Positions 55,874 to 62,825 of a stretch of 64,000 bases of DNA are shown here, piece by piece. Below the pieces are notes generated by a model. It had not been told where the DNA came from. It did not search any database and was given only the letters and a program-made list of their open reading frames with translations. Position 1 is the stretch's first letter, and every line of letters begins with the position of its first letter. The DNA comes from Gammaproteobacteria bacterium (lineage in GTDB: Bacteria > Pseudomonadota > Gammaproteobacteria > Pseudomonadales > Litorivicinaceae): NCBI GenBank assembly GCA_024640985.1, contig JAHEDY010000004.1, positions 28,555 to 92,554 on the forward strand, in the 5' to 3' direction. Made by a program: the position numbers and the translations under genes.

Positions 55874-56589
55874 GGTGTCATCTCGTCGATCAGGTGATGG
55901 ATGCTTGTTAACCCATCACGTTTCAGTAAGAGACTTCCTTGTCCATCGGTGCCAACAAAAGTGCCCTCGGCTGGGTAGGTGATGTCTGAGCCGATTGAGT
56001 CACATTTGGCTCGCCAGTGATCTTGGATCGCTTGATAACCTTCGTCTTCAAAGGTGTTTAGCCAGACCAATGTATGTCTTGACCAGCTCTCAATGATTTG
56101 TGGCACTGTCAGCTCGATGCACCCTTCTTCATATAGCCAAGTTTGTGACGGATCAGAGCCTGCTTCCAATGACTCCGGTCGAACGAAAGGTATCCTCAAT
56201 CCGATGACCAGCCAATCTGGGATTTCATCGGGTTGTGTCGTGGATGCTTTGAACCGAAGTTCACCACATCGGGCGGCATTGATCTTCAGCTGACTTGGCC
56301 ACACAAAATGCACAGCCAGTTCCGGTGGACCCAATGCACCAAGGCTGTCGGCAAGCGAGAGCATTAACGCATGAATCACTGAAACGCTCTCGCTCAGAGG
56401 TAATTCTGGTGCGAGCGTGATCGCTGCGCGTAATGTGTCGCTATCTTCTGCATAAAATACGGTTCCAGGATCACAGCCCATCATCGATGCCCCAACAGCC
56501 TTGATAAAGGGGTCAACATCCCGAGGGACTTTCTCTCCATTCAGTAGCGGAGGGAAGGTGGGGTCTGTAATCACGTCACCGAAAATCAA
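55870..56589 (-). CDS. Biotin/lipoate--protein ligase-like protein
   Basis: 239 residues. The N-terminal ~175 residues look like a BirA/LplA-type domain: VFYAEDSDTLRAAITLAPELPL and the WPSQLKINAARCGEL segment, comparable to WPNDL...GE of biotin ligases. The GRGRxxR adenylate loop of BirA is not seen, so ordinary ligase activity is doubtful. A small C-terminal domain (~185-238: TYPAEGTFVGTDGQGSLLLKRDG) is the DUF4444-like part. Between DUF6505 and mrp, overlapping both by 4 nt. Confidence 0.72.
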   Translation of the reverse strand: MIFGDVITDPTFPPLLNGEKVPRDVDPFIKAVGASMMGCDPGTVFYAEDSDTLRAAITLAPELPLSESVSVIHALMLSLADSLGALGPPELAVHFVWPSQLKINAARCGELRFKASTTQPDEIPDWLVIGLRIPFVRPESLEAGSDPSQTWLYEEGCIELTVPQIIESWSRHTLVWLNTFEDEGYQAIQDHWRAKCDSIGSDITYPAEGTFVGTDGQGSLLLKRDGLTSIHHLIDEMTP

Positions 56590-57437
56590 TTCAGAACCTC
56601 ACTTGCGATTAATAAATCAGCAATATCAAGAAATGCTTTGGCTTGCGGACTCGACGGTTTTGAGACGACCATCGGAACGCCACCATCAGAAGCGATACGA
56701 ATATTCAGATCAAGAGGGATCTCGCCCAAGAAAGGAATTCCTTGTTTTTCAGCTTCGGCTTTGGCGCCGCCATGACCGAAGGGATGATGTTCTTTCTGAC
56801 ATCCATCGCAGATAAAAGAGGCCATATTCTCCACAAATCCGAGTAATGGGACGTTCATGCGTTTGAACATATCAATCCCTTTTTTCGCATCCAATAGTGC
56901 AATGTCCTGTGGAGTCGAGACGATCACCGCACCGGTGACATCGACTTTCTGACTGAGCGTCATCTGGACGTCACCTGTCCCTGGTGGTAAGTCCACCAGT
57001 AAGACATCGAGTTGTCCCCATTGGACCTGACCGAGCATCTGCTGCAGCGCACCCATCAGCATCGGTCCACGCCAGATCAATGCCTCGTCGTCTGGCATCA
57101 TCAGTCCGAGTGACATCACAGTCACGCCATGGTTCCGTAGTGGAAGGATCGTTTGTCCATCTGGGCTCGAGGGGCGCCCGCTGACACCAAGCATCCGTGG
57201 CTGGCTAGGCCCGTAAACGTCGGCATCCAGGAGACCTACTTTGAGGCCACGCATGGCGAGTGCGACAGCCAAATTGGCTGAAACGGTTGATTTGCCGACG
57301 CCGCCTTTCCCTGAAGCGACGGCAACAATGTGTTTGACGCCTTTCACTTCAAGTGGTGGTTGGGCTTCTTTTTTTGGTGCTTGTCCGCCGCCATCGGTCG
57401 CAATGACGCCTGCATCTTTGAATTCGGGATTACTCAC
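56586..57437 (-). CDS. apbC: Mrp/ApbC-type iron-sulfur cluster carrier ATPase
   Basis: Soluble P-loop NTPase that carries and transfers [4Fe-4S] clusters. 283 residues. Deviant Walker A ASGKGGVGKSTVSANLA, VDLPPGTGDVQMTLSQ, and the cluster-binding CxxC in FICDGC. It lacks the DUF59 N-terminal domain of some Mrps. Its place in the formate dehydrogenase region suggests it loads clusters into the FDH subunits or the large multi-cluster protein nearby. Confidence 0.95.
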   Translation of the reverse strand: MSNPEFKDAGVIATDGGGQAPKKEAQPPLEVKGVKHIVAVASGKGGVGKSTVSANLAVALAMRGLKVGLLDADVYGPSQPRMLGVSGRPSSPDGQTILPLRNHGVTVMSLGLMMPDDEALIWRGPMLMGALQQMLGQVQWGQLDVLLVDLPPGTGDVQMTLSQKVDVTGAVIVSTPQDIALLDAKKGIDMFKRMNVPLLGFVENMASFICDGCQKEHHPFGHGGAKAEAEKQGIPFLGEIPLDLNIRIASDGGVPMVVSKPSSPQAKAFLDIADLLIASEVLN

Positions 57438-57457
57438 TTCAATGTCCTGTTTTTTTG

Positions 57458-57655
57458 TTATGGAAGCTCGACTGTACCTTTGACTTCATGGTTCAGACCG
57501 ATCTCATCGCAACGCAGTGTGACCGTCAAATCGAGACTTGTTAAGTCAGAATTGGATTCGATGGCACGAACGGCTTCTTCGATCTTCTGTTGTGAGGTCA
57601 CTCCGACGGATTTTAGAAACTTACGCATCGATAAATTGAAGTTATCTTCGCTCAT
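57458..57655 (-). CDS. DUF6494 family small protein
   Basis: 65 residues: SEDNFNLSMRKFLKSVGVTSQQKIEEAVRAIES matches what I know of DUF6494, a short helical protein found beside formate dehydrogenase genes; the C-terminus is a small beta stretch (LDLTVTLRCDEIGLNHEVKGTVELP). A GGAGA site precedes the ATG. First gene of the minus-strand Mrp group; divergent from the cytochrome-like gene with only 58 nt between starts. Function unknown. Confidence 0.75.
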   Translation of the reverse strand: MSEDNFNLSMRKFLKSVGVTSQQKIEEAVRAIESNSDLTSLDLTVTLRCDEIGLNHEVKGTVELP

Positions 57656-57713
57656 GGCGATCTCCTATGTCATGATTACAATGACTTGTCTCAATGTTAC
57701 GAGGTGGTGTCAA

Positions 57714-58475
57714 TTGATTAGAAAAACAATAAAACTTCTGATTGCATCTTGGTTGAGCGTACTGCTCGTCAGCCAACCGGAAGTCCACGCGCTGAGTTTG
57801 TCTCATGATCGCGCCGTACCGGCGAACTTGATTCAGTACATCTTGCCCAGATTCTCCTTGAAAACTCGCATTCGGTTTGACCGCGTGGAAAGCGCTGGCG
57901 ACTTGCGGCTTGTGACTCAACAATCCACGCGCAGTGTCGCCCTTTTTTCGTTGGCATCTGGCGAGACAGTGTACCTCGAGCCGAACGAGTCGGCATTGAA
58001 TGATCCCGATTACTTGGGATTTGTCGACTGGCTGTTGAGTGACCCGGGCCGTGCGGCGATTGCCGATTTCCGAGAAGATGGAGCCCAGATTGCCTTCCCG
58101 GTGGCTGCGATCGAAGAAGCGCCGGTGCAAATTACGATTGTTGGCGATCCCAGCCATGGTCAGGAGTTGTCTGTGAGTCACTGTAGGCGCTGCCACAAGG
58201 TGGACCGTGCTGATAAGTATTCCGGGATTGGCAATGCTCCATCCTTTCATGCGATGCGGTCGTTTGATGATTGGTTCCTGCGATTCTCCACTTTCTACAC
58301 GGTCTCTCCACATAAGGCATTGATTTCGGTGAATGGCTCTGGGATCGAAAAAGATCGAGAACTCATCACGATTGCACCGATTGATCTTGAGATGACTGAT
58401 ATTAACGACATCGTCGCTTTTGTTCATAAACTGACGCCGCTCGATTTGGGTCAACCCATTCAATTCAATCCTTAG
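57714..58475 (+). CDS. Exported monohaem cytochrome c-like protein
   Basis: 253 residues from a TTG at 57714 with a GAGGTGG site; the frame is open upstream but the signal peptide (MIRKTIKLLIASWLSVLLVSQ...VHA) begins here. Residues 157-161 are CRRCH, a c-type haem site, followed by FHAMRSFDDWF with a possible axial methionine. The first 130 residues are an unfamiliar domain. It sits between DUF6494 and the multi-[4Fe-4S] protein, with which its stop codon overlaps. Probably a periplasmic electron carrier or sensor linked to formate oxidation; the role is inferred. Confidence 0.75.
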   Translation: MIRKTIKLLIASWLSVLLVSQPEVHALSLSHDRAVPANLIQYILPRFSLKTRIRFDRVESAGDLRLVTQQSTRSVALFSLASGETVYLEPNESALNDPDYLGFVDWLLSDPGRAAIADFREDGAQIAFPVAAIEEAPVQITIVGDPSHGQELSVSHCRRCHKVDRADKYSGIGNAPSFHAMRSFDDWFLRFSTFYTVSPHKALISVNGSGIEKDRELITIAPIDLEMTDINDIVAFVHKLTPLDLGQPIQFNP

Positions 58476-60496
58476 CTATCGAGGTAGTCATCTGTGGTGC
58501 GAACGCGCGGACGATCAGGGCCGCGTAGTGGCGCATTTTCATCGTGATACTGAGCATTGATGCGGCAGTCATCACACATTTTGACCAGTTTCGTATTGTC
58601 GGAGTTGGTGTACATCCAGTGGTTTCCTTCGAGCTTTTCAATAATCCGCTCAATGGTTGATTTGACACCAAATGGACGACCGCATTCAATGCATTCAAAC
58701 GGGTCTTCCCCATGTAACGACACCTGCTCGAGGGTTTGCTTTCCAAAGCTGAGTTGCGGTTTCAATGTGATGGCTTGCTCTGGACAGGTATTGGCGCAGA
58801 GTCCGCATTGCACACAAGCGTTTTCCACCAGGTTGATTTCTGGGCGATCGGATCGATCATTGAGTGCCCCAGTCGGGCATTGCGAGACACAGGCCAAACA
58901 CAACGTGCACTTATCGGGATCAACTTCAATCGCTCCATAGGGATCACCAGCGTCGAGTGCGACCGAGATCGCTGATTCGCCGTCGTGTTCAAGGAAGGCA
59001 GCGATAACTCGTTTGGCGACCTCACGACGACCGCCGAGTAATGCAACCTCATCATGCTTGAGGGCTGGCATGCGTGTTCCATAGAGTGCAGATTCCAATG
59101 ACGCAACGTCACTCACTTCAAGGATGCGAACACGAGCCGGGTCCACGCGAGTTGAACTCAATAGTCGGTGCGTTAGTCCAGACTGATTTGCAATCGCGGT
59201 CTTTGCTGTTTGAGGCGACTTTAAGATCAGTGCTTCGCTGCCACCAGCGGCAAGTGTTGCCAATAATTCCGCATGGCCAATGAGTTCGACGTTATCCACC
59301 TCGTAGGGAATGACATCAGCGGGGAGCCCCTGACTGAATCGAGCGGCATCAGAAATTAATTGGCGGCCAAAGGTCCGATCAATAAAGAGAACGCGAGGTG
59401 GAAGATCCGCATGCGCCGTAAATGTCTGGATCAGTGTTTTCAGGCGTTCGACCAAAAATTCAAACGGCGGGTCATCATAGAGAATCGCGCCTGTCGGGCA
59501 GACTGATGCGCATCCTCCGCAACCCCCACACATGTCAGGGTCAACGTAAATTCCGTCACCATTGGATCGGATTGCTTTTGCGCCACAGGTATCGACGCAT
59601 CGTGTGCACCCAATTTTCTGTGACCTTGAGTGTGCGCAAATCGATCCTTCATACTTCACATAGAGCGGCTTCTCAAAGGTGCCAACGAGGGATTTCGCTT
59701 GCGCGCCAAGGGTGCTGAGACGAATCGCATCCGGATGCGGTTCTCGTAGATAGCCGTCGCGCGTTGCTTCAGCGGCGAGCAATGATTCTTCAGAGACCAA
59801 ATCGATGACAAGATCGCAAGTCGAATTCGCTGAGTCTCGGGGAGTCGTAAATTGGCTCGCCCCACGCCCAGTCGCTACTAATGTTGAAAATTGATTGAAG
59901 ACCACATCAAACGCGCCGAGTCCCCCGGATACAGACTGAATGTGGCCGACAGCGAGGTCATAGTGTGCTGAAGGGCGTATCTCTTGTGGCGGTTGTTCGA
60001 GCACACAGGTAACCGCTAATTCCTCTCCCAGAGTTTCAGCAAATGACAGAACGGATGCGTCTTTCGCGATGATGAGACAGGTGCCGTTAGAGGCAACCTC
60101 TCTCACTTTCGTACCCGGTCGATCAAGGGTTGCATCAGCTAACAAGGCGAGTTGTTTGGCCTCGACGTGTTTTGTTTGTTCATCAGCCCCCGTCCAACCG
60201 GCGCGGTCCCGAAGATCGATCAGGTCGAGCGATGCTTGAAGTGCGTTTTCTACCTGCAGCTCTTCGGTCAGTTGTTCAAATACGCGCGCTTGTTGCTCGC
60301 AAGCAAACACGACTTGATCGCGTTGAGTCAGCGCTGCGACTGCCACATCCATATCCTGACCACAGAGTTGGTCAGTCGTAATGACGTCATCAAAGCCTTG
60401 GGACTTAAATGCTTCGGGGTTGTATTTAATGCTGTGATCGCAGCTACAGAGGATCAGTGTTTTATTTGTTTTCATGTGTGGGGCTATTTTTTTCAT
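58472..60496 (-). CDS. Large multi-[4Fe-4S] cluster protein of the formate dehydrogenase region
   Basis: 674 residues, soluble. Cysteine motifs: C297xxC300xxxC304, with C287 as the possible fourth ligand; C323xxC326xxC329xxxC333; C530xxC533xxC536xxxC540; C561xxC564xxC567xxxC571. Two CxxC pairs follow (602/605 and 641/644), possibly binding zinc or iron. Residues 1-290 carry further scattered cysteines. It resembles the 4Fe-4S ferredoxin-type proteins encoded beside formate dehydrogenases. Start may be 60496 or Met8 (60475). Divergent from the DUF3305 gene. Likely electron transfer or maturation, not proven. Confidence 0.85.
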   Translation of the reverse strand: MKKIAPHMKTNKTLILCSCDHSIKYNPEAFKSQGFDDVITTDQLCGQDMDVAVAALTQRDQVVFACEQQARVFEQLTEELQVENALQASLDLIDLRDRAGWTGADEQTKHVEAKQLALLADATLDRPGTKVREVASNGTCLIIAKDASVLSFAETLGEELAVTCVLEQPPQEIRPSAHYDLAVGHIQSVSGGLGAFDVVFNQFSTLVATGRGASQFTTPRDSANSTCDLVIDLVSEESLLAAEATRDGYLREPHPDAIRLSTLGAQAKSLVGTFEKPLYVKYEGSICAHSRSQKIGCTRCVDTCGAKAIRSNGDGIYVDPDMCGGCGGCASVCPTGAILYDDPPFEFLVERLKTLIQTFTAHADLPPRVLFIDRTFGRQLISDAARFSQGLPADVIPYEVDNVELIGHAELLATLAAGGSEALILKSPQTAKTAIANQSGLTHRLLSSTRVDPARVRILEVSDVASLESALYGTRMPALKHDEVALLGGRREVAKRVIAAFLEHDGESAISVALDAGDPYGAIEVDPDKCTLCLACVSQCPTGALNDRSDRPEINLVENACVQCGLCANTCPEQAITLKPQLSFGKQTLEQVSLHGEDPFECIECGRPFGVKSTIERIIEKLEGNHWMYTNSDNTKLVKMCDDCRINAQYHDENAPLRGPDRPRVRTTDDYLDS

Positions 60497-60566
60497 GTGA
60501 TGTCACCATAGACTACCCACATTAAGGGCAAAAACGACAAAAAGAAGACCTCAAGGTGAAAAATCT

Positions 60567-61172
60567 GTGAGTGACCCAAACCAACCGATCGATCAATCTG
60601 ACTTATTTGCGGCTCGTATGATTTCCATGCCAATGGGGATTATTGTGAGCAGATCCCCGGGTGTGACTCGCTGGGCAACGGAGATCTGGAAGCCGTCGGG
60701 CCTGATCCCCGGGGCTGATATTGCGCATTGGGTTGAATTGCGATCTGAGGGTAATGTCACCTTATTCCATGCTCGGACCTTATCTTTAGACTTGCATCGC
60801 TCCGATGTCGAAGCGTATCGAGTCGCCTTGTCGATGGACATCCCGTCGGCCTTTGTCATCATGGATGAGGATGAGTCAGGGGAAAGCCCGGGAGGCTGGG
60901 GTGTGTCTGATGTGACTCTATCGCCTTATGAGGCGCAAGATCTGTTGGATAGTGGGTTCAGTTTGGTTGAGCCAGTGCCTATTCCCCCAGTGGTGATCAG
61001 TTGGGCGCAGCAATTCGTCGACCATCACTTTGTGGAGGAGCCGTTCAAAAAGCGGAAGCGTGACCGCTTAAATGTTGATCAAGTCGATGAAGGGATTGGT
61101 GATCCTCGTGTCAGTCAAGGCAGCGATGTGTATTTATCGCCTGCGTCGTTACGTAAGAGGAAAAAGCATTGA
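60567..61172 (+). CDS. DUF3305 family protein
   Basis: 201 residues, cytoplasmic, from a GTG with AAGGTG upstream. The family start PMGIIVSRSPGVTRWATEIWKPSGLIPG is clear (~20-50), followed by the DUF3305 beta domain and a basic C-terminal tail (LRKRKKH). In many proteobacteria DUF3305 precedes DUF3306 and a Tat protein at formate dehydrogenase loci. Function unknown. Overlaps DUF3306 by 4 nt. Confidence 0.88.
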   Translation: MSDPNQPIDQSDLFAARMISMPMGIIVSRSPGVTRWATEIWKPSGLIPGADIAHWVELRSEGNVTLFHARTLSLDLHRSDVEAYRVALSMDIPSAFVIMDEDESGESPGGWGVSDVTLSPYEAQDLLDSGFSLVEPVPIPPVVISWAQQFVDHHFVEEPFKKRKRDRLNVDQVDEGIGDPRVSQGSDVYLSPASLRKRKKH

Positions 61173-61804
61173 GCGAAGACAAAGGATTCTTGTCTCGGTG
61201 GTCGGACAGGAAGCTGAGTGCAGAACAGGATGAGTCGGCGTTACCGAGTGCTGGTGTCGAGCAAGTCCAAGCGCCTGCTGACGAGTTTGAGGGCAAGTCT
61301 GATGATGAGATTTTAAGCATTCTTGAGCTACCAGACCCAGAGACCTTGACGCTTGGCGACACGGTGGAGAAGTTCATGGATGGACGTGTGCCAGAACGGC
61401 TTCGTGCTCGTGCACTGCGTGCATTTTGGAAAACAAATCCGGTGCTTGCCAATATTGATGGGCTCGATGAGTACTGTGACGACTATACAGACGCCGCGAT
61501 GATCATTGAGAACATGGAAACTCTGTATCAGGTCGGTAAAGGCTACGCCTCTCAAGCATTGGATGCGCTTGAGTCATTGGCAAACGACGAGAGTCAAACC
61601 GAAAAGGCGATGAACCTGGTTTCGGTCGATCAGCGGATTTCTGACCGGCAACAGCTCGAAGAGCCCTCGGCTGATGAGCCACAAATGATCGCCGGTGAAG
61701 CTGGACTAGATGAAGATTCAGCCTCTACCGATGCGGTGCCTGAGCAGCAGGAGCTGCCGATGGAATCGCCGACACCGAAGCCTCGACGCATGACGTTCGG
61801 GTAA
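61169..61804 (+). CDS. DUF3306 family protein
   Basis: 211 residues from a TTG inside the DUF3305 stop. It starts with FLSRWSDRKLSAEQ, the DUF3306 motif, then a helical core (~60-150: TLGDTVEKFMDGRVPERLRARALRAFWKTNP) and a long acidic, low-complexity tail. Cytoplasmic; function unknown. The pair DUF3305-DUF3306 accompanies formate dehydrogenase genes. Confidence 0.88.
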   Translation: MSEDKGFLSRWSDRKLSAEQDESALPSAGVEQVQAPADEFEGKSDDEILSILELPDPETLTLGDTVEKFMDGRVPERLRARALRAFWKTNPVLANIDGLDEYCDDYTDAAMIIENMETLYQVGKGYASQALDALESLANDESQTEKAMNLVSVDQRISDRQQLEEPSADEPQMIAGEAGLDEDSASTDAVPEQQELPMESPTPKPRRMTFG

Positions 61805-61902
61805 ACGTATTGTAAAACTCATCTAAAGGGGTAGACTTCAGTGTTACGGAATATTACAACGCCAAGGAAGGGCCGCTCAACAAGCCGTATGAGTGATTAT
61901 AA

Positions 61903-62517
61903 ATGACCGTGGATGCAACGATTGAAATGACGAATCCTCCAGTTGCGCCTGAAGATCAGGTGCGGGCATCTTTGTATGCGTTGCTCGGTAATCTACTGCT
62001 ACAAGTCCCTGATCAGGAAACTCTCGAACGGTTAGCGGCTCTCGAAGGTAGTGAGGGCGACATTGGGTCATCTGTCGACACGCTCTCGCAAATCGCCAAA
62101 TCAATGAATCCGGGATCGGTGGAGCGAGAATTTAACGTATTGTTTATTGGTGTCGGGCGCGGTGAGGTGTTGCCTTACGCCAGTTATTACCTCACCGGAT
62201 TTCTGCATGAAAAACCACTGGCGGATCTGCGCGCCAAAATGCGTTCTCTGGGTATGCAGCGAAAGCAAGGGGTTTCCGAGCCAGAAGATCATCTGGGTGC
62301 TCTCTGTGAAATGATGGCTGGGATGATTACAGGTGCCTTTGGGCAACCGATGCCTTTGCAAACTCAAAAAGAATTTTTCAATGCGCACATTGCCCCTTGG
62401 GCATCGCATTGTTTCAGCGATCTCGAAAAAGCGGAAAATGCATTGCTCTACGCTCCAGTCGGCTCCCTAGGCCGGCTATTTGTGGAGATTGAGCAAGAAT
62501 CTTTTCGTATCGAGTAG
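61903..62517 (+). CDS. TorD/DmsD-family molybdoenzyme chaperone
   Basis: 204 residues, all-helical. Features of TorD chaperones: EDQVRASLYALLGNLLLQVPDQETL near the N-terminus, EREFNVLFIGVGRGEVLPYASYYLTGFLHEKPLADLR, and the PEDHLGALCEMMAGMI motif (E-x-D-H). Chaperones of this type bind the Tat leader of the molybdoenzyme until the cofactor is in place; here the client is the FdhA encoded 300 nt downstream. Start is uncertain (61903 or Met9 at 61927). The 98-nt gap upstream holds nothing I recognise. Confidence 0.9.
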   Translation: MTVDATIEMTNPPVAPEDQVRASLYALLGNLLLQVPDQETLERLAALEGSEGDIGSSVDTLSQIAKSMNPGSVEREFNVLFIGVGRGEVLPYASYYLTGFLHEKPLADLRAKMRSLGMQRKQGVSEPEDHLGALCEMMAGMITGAFGQPMPLQTQKEFFNAHIAPWASHCFSDLEKAENALLYAPVGSLGRLFVEIEQESFRIE

Positions 62518-62560
62518 GCCGTAAGGCAAAAAAGTGTGAAAGCACAACAAGGAGATGTTC

Positions 62561-62755
62561 ATGAGTGAACAGAAAACAACACAGGCAGGGCGCCGTGGCT
62601 TCTTGAAACTTGTAACAACTGGGTTGCCGGTTGCAGCAGTCGCTGCGGCAGCGGGAACGCAAGCGTTAGCAAGTTCTGAAGTAGAGATTCGTCAAACCAG
62701 TGGTCTTCGTAAGAACGATCATTATAAGAAGTATCTCGAGACAGCACGGTTCTAA
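62561..62755 (+). CDS. Small Tat-signal protein of the formate dehydrogenase region
   Basis: 64 residues from the ATG at 62561 with AAGGAG six bases before it. Tat motif AGRRGFLKLVTTGLPVAAVAAAAGTQALAS, then a short tail (EVEIRQTSGLRKNDHYKKYLETARF). Matches the small formate dehydrogenase-region Tat target proteins, which are always next to fdhA; possibly a small subunit of the exported complex. Function not established. Confidence 0.9.
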   Translation: MSEQKTTQAGRRGFLKLVTTGLPVAAVAAAAGTQALASSEVEIRQTSGLRKNDHYKKYLETARF

Positions 62756-62762
62756 TAAAAAC

Positions 62763-62801
62763 GAATAACGTCAGGTTGCAATTGGCCCTGATCAGTTATT
62801 C
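62763..62801 (+). other. Hairpin between the small Tat gene and fdhA
   Basis: GAATAAC (62763-62769) pairs with GTTATTC (62795-62801), and inside it TCAGG (62771-62775) with CCTGA (62787-62791), leaving an 11-nt loop. There is no T-tract after it, so it is not a strong terminator. It may protect or separate the two messages by processing, or bind a regulator. Confidence 0.5.
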
Positions 62802-62825
62802 ACAGAAATCCTGAGGAGGATTTTC

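Noticed and set aside
57642..58463. 273-codon minus-strand frame opposite the cytochrome-like gene
   Set aside because: The plus strand has a signal peptide, ribosome-binding site and CxxCH site; the minus frame has none of these.
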